Source of the DNA: JAKLEX01 sp035327525
Lineage (GTDB): Bacteria > Patescibacteriota > Minisyncoccia > Phycocordibacterales > JAACPR01
Length of the DNA stretch: 19,250 nt
Reading direction: 5' to 3'
Assembly (NCBI GenBank): GCA_035327525.1
Contig: DAOLDC010000012.1
Location: forward strand, 1 to 19,250
Below are positions 1 through 5,413 of the stretch, in pieces. Numbering within the stretch: position 1 is the stretch's first letter; each line of letters starts with the position of its first letter. A program made the translations under genes and the position numbers. Below the pieces are notes generated by a model that worked only from the letters and a program-made list of their open reading frames with translations, did not search any database and had not been told where the DNA came from.

Positions 1-58
1 CAAAAGAAAGCAGTATTTATACTCTATCTGTGTCCACTTTATAGGGTACGTATCACTG

Positions 59-129
59 TTGCCAGACTTGGACTCGAACCAAGATACCCGCCTCCAAAGG
101 GCGGTGTCCTACCATTAGACGATCTGGCA
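59..129 (-). tRNA. tRNA-Gln (anticodon TTG)
   Basis: On the minus strand the acceptor arms TGCCAGA/TCTGGCA pair perfectly. The D arm is GTC..GAC around TAATGGTAG, the anticodon arm is CCGCC-CTTTGGA-GGCGG, and the T arm is CTTGG-TTCGAGT-CCAAG, with discriminator A. The seven-base loop CTTTGGA puts TTG at positions 34-36, which reads CAA (Gln). The 3' CCA is not encoded. The first base pair is T1-A72, which is weak, as is usual in many bacterial tRNA-Gln. No convincing promoter is seen upstream, although a TATTAT hexamer lies just before the 5' end. Confidence 0.95.
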
Positions 130-173
130 ATACATAATAGATTAACTTTTTTTTTAATTAAAATCAAATAAAA

Positions 174-204
174 AAACCGGCGGAGTTGGTAAAACCGCCA
201 GTTT
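174..204 (-). terminator. Intrinsic terminator of the 236-943 gene
   Basis: Read on the minus strand, AAACTGGCGG pairs with CCGCCGGTTT (10 bp with one G-U pair) around an 11-nt loop and runs into a T tract (positions 170-176). It lies about 30 nt past the stop codon of the hypothetical gene and separates it from tRNA-Gln. Confidence 0.75.
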
Positions 205-235
205 TGTTTTGGACATTTTTTGAACTCAATTTTTT

Positions 236-943
236 CTACGCTGTTGTAACCGCACAACTGGCAATGTCCAATTTTACCAGTTCAGCGATCCTTTCGACGT
301 GCTGGGTGGCTATCAATTCAGATCGTCGGCGCTTTAAAAAAACATTGATCTGTTTGACTATATTACCAACAATTACCCGCATCGCCGATTCTATATTTGC
401 CTCCTTAGCGATGTAAAACGCTGCTGTATGTGGATCCAGTAGAATTCGACTCGATATCGGTTGTGGACCGCAATGAAACTTGTACTGCTCAACCCCGACA
501 TCGTGCGTCTTGTAGAATTCCGGCGAAAAAAAAGTTTTTTTCTGATTCAGAATCCTGGTAAACTTTCCTGAATAAGCACTGTCACTTCGCAATATGTATT
601 CGCGATTGCGACATTCGCCACGCTCCTCTGAATAGGCGCTCTGGCAATTTCCACTAATCAGAACCGAAACCGCATTTGTTGCATGAATTACCGGATTTTC
701 GTAGACGTGAAACATGCAGTCAACAATCCACTCAAAGTTGCTGTCCATCCCCTTTTGCAGGACAACAATGAAACCGCCGTTTTTTTCCAAAAGAGATTTG
801 ACCTGTTTGACATTCTTCTCGGAAATGATTGTTAGCCACTTGGCATCGGCTTTTTTGATCGTGACAGAAACCGAACAACCAGAGATATGGCGGGAATTTT
901 TTGCGGGCAAAAAACTGTGTGCGGAACGAACTGTTGAATTCAT
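236..943 (-). CDS. Hypothetical protein, 235 aa, G+C-richer than its neighbours
   Basis: I do not recognise the family. The start at 943 (MNSTVRSAHSF...) is chosen over the open frame reaching 1015 because AAAAGGAG lies 7-8 nt upstream of it. The protein is soluble-looking, with no signal peptide or clear TM segment and scattered Cys and His residues (for example HCGPQP in the middle). The C-terminal half has a helical, basic stretch (KQINVFLKRRRSELIATQ). Codons are visibly richer in G+C than in adjacent dnaX, and the SD is strong where dnaX has none. The gene has its own weak promoter candidate and leader hairpin upstream and an intrinsic terminator downstream, so it is a single-gene unit. 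These traits are shared with the genes at 2274 and 2843. Coding status is likely; function is unknown. Confidence 0.7.
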   Translation of the reverse strand: MNSTVRSAHSFLPAKNSRHISGCSVSVTIKKADAKWLTIISEKNVKQVKSLLEKNGGFIVVLQKGMDSNFEWIVDCMFHVYENPVIHATNAVSVLISGNCQSAYSEERGECRNREYILRSDSAYSGKFTRILNQKKTFFSPEFYKTHDVGVEQYKFHCGPQPISSRILLDPHTAAFYIAKEANIESAMRVIVGNIVKQINVFLKRRRSELIATQHVERIAELVKLDIASCAVTTA

Positions 944-975
944 AACACTTACTCCTTTTCTAAGGTTCAAACGAC

Positions 976-992
976 AAACACGACATGTGTTT
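976..992 (-). promoter_or_regulatory. Leader hairpin of the 236-943 gene
   Basis: AAACAC pairs with GTGTTT (6 bp) around a 5-nt loop. It lies between the proposed -10 and the SD of the hypothetical gene, so it would be in the 5' leader or act as an operator-like inverted repeat. Confidence 0.35.
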
Positions 993-1003
993 TCTAATGA
1001 AAA

Positions 1004-1032
1004 ACAATACAACAAAAAGAAAATTATTGCAA
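1004..1032 (-). promoter_or_regulatory. Promoter candidate for the 236-943 gene
   Basis: On the minus strand TTGCAA, a 17-nt spacer and TATTGT give 4/6 matches in each hexamer. The -35 element lies inside the 3' end of dnaX. The predicted start near 997 leaves a leader of about 54 nt. This is weak but correctly placed. Confidence 0.3.
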
Positions 1033-2094
1033 ATCAACTATCATCAATTCTAATGGTAAATATGGTATCGGTGAATTGATAGATTGATCATAAATATCCA
1101 AAACGGCTAAAAGTGTTTTTGAATTCAAATTTTGTGAATTTGTAATTAATAATTCTGAAATAGATTTGATATCATCGTCAGACAAAATATCCTCGTACAA
1201 ATCTTTTTTTTCTTTTGCAATTTTTAGGATTAGAATTGCTCGAATTTTTTCGATCAATAATTTTAGGAAAATTTTTATATCGATATTTTTTTCTTTTGCT
1301 GTTGCGATTGTGGAAAGTCCTAGGTCTTGATTTTTTTCCAAAATTGACTTTATCAAATTATTTATCATTTCTGATTGTGGTGCCCCCATCACTTTTTCCA
1401 CTTCATCTACAGAAATTTTTGCATCAGCAGAAGAACGAATCAATTTTTGTAAATTTGTATGTGCATCACGAAATGATCCATCTCCCAAAATCGCCAACAA
1501 TTCTCCAGCACCACTATCCAATTCGTAACCTTCTTTTTTTGCGGTTGCAATTATCATTTTTTTTAAAATCGTGCGATTTGGAGATTTGAATTGGTAATGT
1601 TCACAACGAGAAATAACTGTTTCTGGTAATTTTTCTGGCTCAGTTGTAGCTAGAACAAAAATAATATGTTTCGGCGGTTCCTCAAGTGTTTTCAAAAGTG
1701 CATTGAATGCGGATTTTGACAACATATGAACTTCATCCAAAATATATACTTTGTATTTTGAATCAAAAGGCATTGTCTGAACAGATTCGGTCAAACGTCG
1801 AATTTCTTCTACACCATTGTTTGAAGCGGCATCAATCTCAAACAAATCATTTTCAGAAGTTCCAATTTCATTTGCCAAAATTCTTGCAACGGAAGTTTTG
1901 CCGGTTCCGCGTGATCCGGAAAAAAGATAAGCGTGTGAAATATTTTCTAATTTCAAAGAATTTTCCAAAACATTTATTATTTGTTCCTGACCAATTACAT
2001 CAGAAAATTTCTGTGGACGGTATTTTGTATAAAGTGCCAAATTTCCAGTTTGGTTTTTTGAATTATTTTTTTTTGCTAAATCTGGTTTTGACAT
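1024..2094 (-). CDS. dnaX: DNA polymerase III clamp-loader subunit gamma/tau, short form without zinc module
   Basis: DnaX loads the sliding clamp during replication as an AAA+ ATPase. Visible features in the 356-aa product: the entry motif LYTKYRPQKFSDVIGQ (21-36), Walker A GSRGTGKTS (60-68), Walker B VYILDE (116-121), sensor 1 FVLATTE (146-152) and the SRC arginine-finger motif (162-164). The four-Cys zinc module normally between Walker A and the EIDAAS motif is missing: only about ten residues separate ARILANE from FEIDAAS, with no Cys among them. The C-terminal tau extension is also absent, so the protein ends after the collar domain, as a gamma form does. There is no SD, but an extended -10 lies 19 nt before the ATG. 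The G+C-richer cassettes flank it on both sides. Confidence 0.95.
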   Translation of the reverse strand: MSKPDLAKKNNSKNQTGNLALYTKYRPQKFSDVIGQEQIINVLENSLKLENISHAYLFSGSRGTGKTSVARILANEIGTSENDLFEIDAASNNGVEEIRRLTESVQTMPFDSKYKVYILDEVHMLSKSAFNALLKTLEEPPKHIIFVLATTEPEKLPETVISRCEHYQFKSPNRTILKKMIIATAKKEGYELDSGAGELLAILGDGSFRDAHTNLQKLIRSSADAKISVDEVEKVMGAPQSEMINNLIKSILEKNQDLGLSTIATAKEKNIDIKIFLKLLIEKIRAILILKIAKEKKDLYEDILSDDDIKSISELLITNSQNLNSKTLLAVLDIYDQSINSPIPYLPLELMIVDLQ

Positions 2095-2113
2095 AAATTA
2101 ATTCGATGCCAAT

Positions 2114-2122
2114 AGTATAGCA
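2114..2122 (-). promoter_or_regulatory. Extended -10 promoter of dnaX
   Basis: The minus strand reads TGCTATACT, an extended -10 (TGN + TATACT, 5/6). The -35 zone is only T-rich. Transcription would begin about 12 nt before the dnaX ATG, giving a very short leader without an SD. It lies just downstream of the terminator at 2159-2193, so dnaX needs its own promoter. Confidence 0.45.
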
Positions 2123-2158
2123 AATTATATTTATAAATAAAAAGTAAAAAAATTAAAA

Positions 2159-2193
2159 GGCCTGATGTCGCGCTATGCGGGCGACATCAGGCC
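2159..2193 (-). terminator. Strong intrinsic terminator of the 2274-2607 unit
   Basis: A perfect 13-bp stem (GGCCTGATGTCGC / GCGACATCAGGCC) has a 9-nt loop. On the minus strand it is followed by TTTTAATTTTTTT. It closes the small transcription unit upstream of dnaX. Confidence 0.85.
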
Positions 2194-2206
2194 AGTTTTG
2201 TATAAC

Positions 2207-2248
2207 CGAGCTGTATCAGCTCGAGATCAACTCTCGTCTGACCAGACC
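2207..2248 (-). repeat. Row of short hairpins after the small ORF
   Basis: Three inverted repeats follow each other: CGAGCTG-TAT-CAGCTCG (2207-2223), CGAGA-TCAAC-TCTCG (2222-2236, sharing two bases with the first) and GTCTG-AC-CAGAC (2236-2247). They lie in the transcribed stretch between the stop codon at 2274 and the terminator at 2159-2193. Such dense pairing in a non-translated tail suggests the RNA itself is structured. Confidence 0.4.
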
Positions 2249-2273
2249 TCGGCCATTGGGTTTTTCGCGGGTC

Positions 2274-2375
2274 TTAACGTGACCGTGCTGACCTGTGGAT
2301 ACGGATTGCTTTGGCCCAGACATCTTTGGCCATTAACCCGGCGAGTACAGATGGTGATTTCTTACGCCATTTCAT
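2274..2375 (-). CDS. Small basic ORF, 33 aa, with strong Shine-Dalgarno
   Basis: The ORF encodes MKWRKKSPSVLAGLMAKD... ending HRSARSR. It is very basic (about ten Lys/Arg), has no hydrophobic membrane stretch, and is not a recognised family. The start is chosen because AAAGGAGGTGA, a near-perfect SD, lies 7 nt upstream of the ATG at 2375. The same frame is open without a stop back to about 2594, so a longer product of up to roughly 98 codons using a TTG or GTG start is possible, but no SD supports those starts. The transcript has a promoter at 2614-2642, a foldable leader and a strong terminator. Either a small protein is made, or the ORF is a minor part of a structured RNA. Confidence 0.45.
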   Translation of the reverse strand: MKWRKKSPSVLAGLMAKDVWAKAIRIHRSARSR

Positions 2376-2607
2376 ATACTGTTCACCTCCTTTCAGAATG
2401 TTCGGTATGTTTTTTCGCGTTAAATGTCCGCCAGGAATGATCAAGAGATACAATCCCGCGGACCCATTTTTTACTTTGAATCCCAAAAACTTTTCAGGAT
2501 TCAAAATGGTTGTGGTGACCTCGCCCCGCAAGACTGACACCAATGAGTGAGGAAATGCCAGTTTTGCCAAACCACCGAGGCCACCACGGTCTGATTAAAA
2601 AGAACTG
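2376..2607 (-). ncRNA. Structured leader RNA of unknown class (possible regulatory RNA)
   Basis: This 232-nt stretch lies between the predicted transcription start (about 2607) and the SD-led 33-codon ORF. On the minus strand GTGGTGGCCTCG (2576-2587) pairs with CGAGGTCACCAC (2512-2523): 12 bp with one G-U. Inside its loop ACTGGCA (2556-2562) pairs with TGTCAGT (2533-2539), again with one G-U, making a two-storey hairpin. I cannot match it to a known riboswitch, tmRNA or RNase P RNA. The frame of the small ORF is open through most of it, so it may instead be coding. Confidence 0.35.
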
Positions 2608-2613
2608 CAATAA

Positions 2614-2642
2614 ATGCTACACAATAATCAAATTTGTGTCAA
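2614..2642 (-). promoter_or_regulatory. Promoter of the small structured unit
   Basis: On the minus strand a perfect -35 TTGACA, a 17-nt spacer and TAGCAT (4/6) predict a start near 2607. The stretch 2643-2733 upstream of it, back to the preceding terminator, is AT-rich and shows no gene. Confidence 0.5.
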
Positions 2643-2733
2643 ATATTTTTAGTTAAAACATTTGGTCAAAACAGTCGGCGAGAAATTTCTGATGTAAAAC
2701 AATATTTAATGATAAAAAAGGGGAAATAAAAAA

Positions 2734-2800
2734 GGCCGTCGTTTTTTTCAGAATTGTACAGGTTTAATTTTCCCCTGACAAAACTTCAAAAACGACGGCC
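2734..2800 (-). terminator. Long intrinsic terminator of the 2843-3346 gene
   Basis: A perfect 13-bp stem (GGCCGTCGTTTTT / AAAAACGACGGCC) encloses 41 nt. Within these, TTGTACAGG and CCTGACAA form a second helix with one bulged A. On the minus strand the stem is followed by TTTTTTATTT. It begins about 40 nt past the stop codon at 2843. Confidence 0.8.
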
Positions 2801-2842
2801 CCGGAGGTCACTATATGACTACGCTACTTCATTGGAATCACC

Positions 2843-3346
2843 CTACCTTTCTGGTCCGATGTGGACCGATTTTTGCGGCACAACACTATTTGGCCGGTCA
2901 CCAGGATCGTGCACTGACACTTTCATGCCGTGCACCAAGGTGTCACCGGTGACGTCTCGGAGGAATTCCTCCGATTCACCAATTCCACCTTCCCAAATCA
3001 GGGAGTAATTTGGATCGTCCTTGAGGTCATTCTCCCCATCATTCATGATTTTTTTCAGATTCTTATCGCTAAGAATCCGAACCATCATTTCGGGACGATC
3101 CGAATACAATCGATTATGAGCGTCTATAGCCCACAAGTTGCCGATGTGCCGACTGGACACCACCGGTTGATTTCCGGCTGAGGCCTGATTTCCCAGATCT
3201 AGGCGGAATTCCAGATTGATGATCGTTATGATCACAAGCGCAATAACAACATACAGCAGGACCGCCATCGGCTCCCGCATGTATTTCCACGACCGCTTAA
3301 CCGGTGCCCGTTCAAATTGCCGGACTTTTTTGATTCTCTTCTTCAT
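2843..3346 (-). CDS. Hypothetical single-pass membrane protein, 167 aa
   Basis: The N-terminus is strongly basic (MKKRIKKVRQFERAPVKRSW), followed by one hydrophobic segment at about residues 29-46 (AVLLYVVIALVIITIINL) and then about 120 hydrophilic residues. The positive-inside rule predicts an outside-facing C-terminal domain. No catalytic motif or known domain is recognised. The ATG at 3346 is supported by AAGGAG 8 nt upstream. It is a self-contained unit: a near-consensus promoter (3419-3446), a 19-nt palindrome in the leader, and a long terminator. Its G+C-richer codons and SD set it apart from the core operon upstream and match the genes at 236 and 2274. Confidence 0.75.
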   Translation of the reverse strand: MKKRIKKVRQFERAPVKRSWKYMREPMAVLLYVVIALVIITIINLEFRLDLGNQASAGNQPVVSSRHIGNLWAIDAHNRLYSDRPEMMVRILSDKNLKKIMNDGENDLKDDPNYSLIWEGGIGESEEFLRDVTGDTLVHGMKVSVHDPGDRPNSVVPQKSVHIGPER

Positions 3347-3363
3347 GATTCTACTCCTTAAAT

Positions 3364-3382
3364 GCCGAACTAATAGTTCGGC
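3364..3382 (-). promoter_or_regulatory. Palindrome upstream of the 2843-3346 gene
   Basis: GCCGAACTA-A-TAGTTCGGC is a perfect 9-bp inverted repeat around one base, ending about 10 nt before the SD. As RNA it would form a hairpin next to the ribosome site; as DNA it looks like a dimeric repressor operator. No regulator gene for it is visible in the window. Confidence 0.5.
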
Positions 3383-3418
3383 GTGGTTGTTTTTTAATGA
3401 ACTAACACTACATATAGT

Positions 3419-3446
3419 ATTATACCAAATTCGAGGTATTTGTCAA
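3419..3446 (-). promoter_or_regulatory. Near-consensus sigma-70 promoter of the 2843-3346 gene
   Basis: On the minus strand there is a perfect TTGACA, a 16-nt spacer and a perfect TATAAT preceded by TGG (extended -10). This is the strongest promoter match in the window. The predicted leader is about 65 nt and includes the palindrome at 3364-3382. The rest of 3447-3501, back to the dus stop, shows no terminator. Confidence 0.8.
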
Positions 3447-3501
3447 TCACGCACGTAATATCCCAATACCTTGTAAACACCCCAAACCGCACACACCAAA
3501 A

Positions 3502-4497
3502 TCAGTACTTATTCAAAAAATCACCAATTATTTGCTCGACCTCCACAGCAGAATCAGTCTCCATCAATTCGTGACGCAATTCTTTTGCTCCATCAAAACC
3601 CTCAACATACGCTTTGAAATGTTTTTTCATCACAGCAAAATTTTTGTACTCAATCAATTTCTCAAAAAGTTTTGTATGTTCAACTAGGACTTCCAATTTT
3701 TGACGAGTGTCTGGAATATGACCAGAAAAAAACCACGGGTTACCAAAAATTCCCCTACCAACCATCACACCATCGCATCCTGTTTCTTGTGCTCGCAAAT
3801 GTGCACTGTCCAAATCAAAAACATCTCCATTTCCAAAAATCAGTGTTTTGCCATCACCGCCATTTTTTGATTTATCAAAAAAATCATCACGAATTTCAAC
3901 AGCGGACTTTATTCTCTCCCATCGCGCTGGAACTTTTGACATTTCTTTTCTGGTCCGAGCATGCACTGTTACAACAGCTGGATTTGTACTCAATATTATT
4001 GGCAACCATTCCTCTAATTGATCGCGATTATATCCTAGACGAATTTTTACCGACACCGGTAGATTTGGTGCACCTCTTTTTGTGGCAAAAATAACCTCTT
4101 TTGCTAATTCTGGATTTTTTATCATCGCTGCGCCACAACCTTGTTTTTCAATACTTCGATCTGGACAGCCCATATTTATATCAACTCCATCAAATCCTAT
4201 TTCCTGAACGAGGCGAGCGGCTTTTTCCATATTTTCTAATTTTGACCCAAACAATTGGGCGACGATAGGATGTTCATTGGGAGAAAATTTGAAAGCTTCT
4301 AATAATTTTTTCTTGCCTACTTCTGGTGCCAAAACCAATCCGTCAGCCGAAACAAACTCTGTCCAAAAAACATCCGGTTTTCCGTATTTTGCGATTACAG
4401 TTCGAAAAGCCACGTCCGTAACATCAGCCATTGGTGCCAAAACCAAAATTGGTTTATCTTTTTTTTCTTTTTTTAAATTTTTCCAAAAATTATTCAT
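3502..4497 (-). CDS. dus: tRNA-dihydrouridine synthase (Dus family)
   Basis: This is a flavoenzyme that reduces uridines in the tRNA D loop using NADPH. In the 331 aa: the FMN-barrel start LVLAPMADVTDVAFR (18-32), DINMGCPDRSIEKQGCGAA with the likely catalytic Cys in the NMGCP motif (C111), VSVKIRLGY, VTVHARTRKE and GCDGVMVGRGIFGNPW. The order and spacing are those of the Dus TIM barrel, and a short helical C-terminal domain follows. The ATG overlaps the end of the carboxypeptidase gene by 8 nt (ATGAATAA), so translation is probably coupled. It is the last gene of the serS-led operon. The Dus subtype (A, B or C) cannot be fixed by eye. Confidence 0.95.
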   Translation of the reverse strand: MNNFWKNLKKEKKDKPILVLAPMADVTDVAFRTVIAKYGKPDVFWTEFVSADGLVLAPEVGKKKLLEAFKFSPNEHPIVAQLFGSKLENMEKAARLVQEIGFDGVDINMGCPDRSIEKQGCGAAMIKNPELAKEVIFATKRGAPNLPVSVKIRLGYNRDQLEEWLPIILSTNPAVVTVHARTRKEMSKVPARWERIKSAVEIRDDFFDKSKNGGDGKTLIFGNGDVFDLDSAHLRAQETGCDGVMVGRGIFGNPWFFSGHIPDTRQKLEVLVEHTKLFEKLIEYKNFAVMKKHFKAYVEGFDGAKELRHELMETDSAVEVEQIIGDFLNKY

Positions 4498-5413
4498 TCA
4501 AATTTTTGTGTTGAATATTTCTCAAAAGATAAAACAAAATATCTCGAGTATCTTTCTCCACTTTTGTTGATTGCAATAAAACTATAGCAATTTTGCGATC
4601 TGTCAAATCAGATAGTGGTAATTCAAAAAGTGCGATCAATGTCAGTTTTGCAGCCTCAGTATAACCATTTTTGCCACCAATATAATTTTTGTCGCTTATA
4701 AAGCGACTATTAGAGCGCCAAACACGCTTGTCTAATCTATAATCTCGCTTTTGGGTTATCTTGAATAATTCTGAATAATTTTTGTATATATATTGCGTAA
4801 GAGTGAACAAGTCACCGGCAGTAGACAAATTGAGTGGAGACAAACCGCTTGCATCGTCATAATTTGTTTTTGACATTCCGATCGAAATCGCTTTGTTGTT
4901 CATATTTTTCAAAAAAGTTTGTCGTCCTGCAAAAATCGCCAGCGCCTCAGCAGCATCATTGCTCGATTCCAGTAACAGTGGATACAGCAATTCATTTGCT
5001 GACAATATTTCGCCAGTGCGCAAATTACCCTGTTTGCCGTGCGTATCAATAGCTTGTTGAGTAATGTTTACTGGTGAATACTGATCAATCGTATCTACAG
5101 AAACAACCGCGGTCATCATTTTTGTCAAACTTGCAATGGCATAAATCTCGTCGGCATCTTTGCTTTCTATTATTTCGCCTGTTTCCAAATCAGCAACAAT
5201 ATATGCTGTAGAAGTTATTTTTGGAAAAGAGACTCTATCATCGATTTTTGAATATTCGCCACTGATTCTAATTACATCTAGTCCGCCATAATATTTCTCT
5301 TCAGGCGATGGAACTCTTTCTGTGGCTTTGTAAAAATCATCATTATAAATAGTCAAAAATCTGACACCAATCAGTAGAGCGAACAATATTATTATGTAAA
5401 TTTTAGATTTCAT
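4490..5413 (-). CDS. Serine-type D-alanyl-D-alanine carboxypeptidase (peptidase S11, DacA-like)
   Basis: The protein trims the terminal D-Ala of peptidoglycan stem peptides outside the membrane. In 307 aa: an N-terminal membrane anchor/signal (about 4-21, IYIIILFALLIGVRFL), SxxK as SLTK (95-98, nucleophile S95), SxN as SSN (150-152), and the third motif as GGKNGYT (247-251), where the usual Thr/Ser of KTG is Asn. There is no PBP5-type C-terminal domain. The start at 5413 is preferred over 5446 because it begins inside an 11-nt overlap (ATGAAATCTAA) with the preceding gene and places the hydrophobic segment at the very N-terminus. It also overlaps dus at its 3' end. It belongs to the operon containing the ftsQ-like gene, an envelope context. 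Confidence 0.9.
   Translation of the reverse strand: MKSKIYIIILFALLIGVRFLTIYNDDFYKATERVPSPEEKYYGGLDVIRISGEYSKIDDRVSFPKITSTAYIVADLETGEIIESKDADEIYAIASLTKMMTAVVSVDTIDQYSPVNITQQAIDTHGKQGNLRTGEILSANELLYPLLLESSNDAAEALAIFAGRQTFLKNMNNKAISIGMSKTNYDDASGLSPLNLSTAGDLFTLTQYIYKNYSELFKITQKRDYRLDKRVWRSNSRFISDKNYIGGKNGYTEAAKLTLIALFELPLSDLTDRKIAIVLLQSTKVEKDTRDILFYLLRNIQHKNLNE

Noticed and set aside
39..257. 72-codon open frame containing SSNGRTPPFGGGYLGSSPS
   Set aside because: It is the translation of tRNA-Gln, a well-known false ORF pattern.
714..1079. 121-codon plus-strand frame
   Set aside because: Antisense to the hypothetical gene and the dnaX end; no SD or family match.
2165..2550. Two plus-strand frames of 91 and 79 codons
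   Set aside because: The first starts inside the terminator hairpin. Promoter, SD and terminator signals all support the minus strand here.
174..2800. Integron-like cassettes (ORF followed by inverted repeat)
   Set aside because: Hairpins have T tracts like terminators, lack attC core GTTRRRY/RYYYAAC sites, and each ORF has its own promoter; no integrase is seen.
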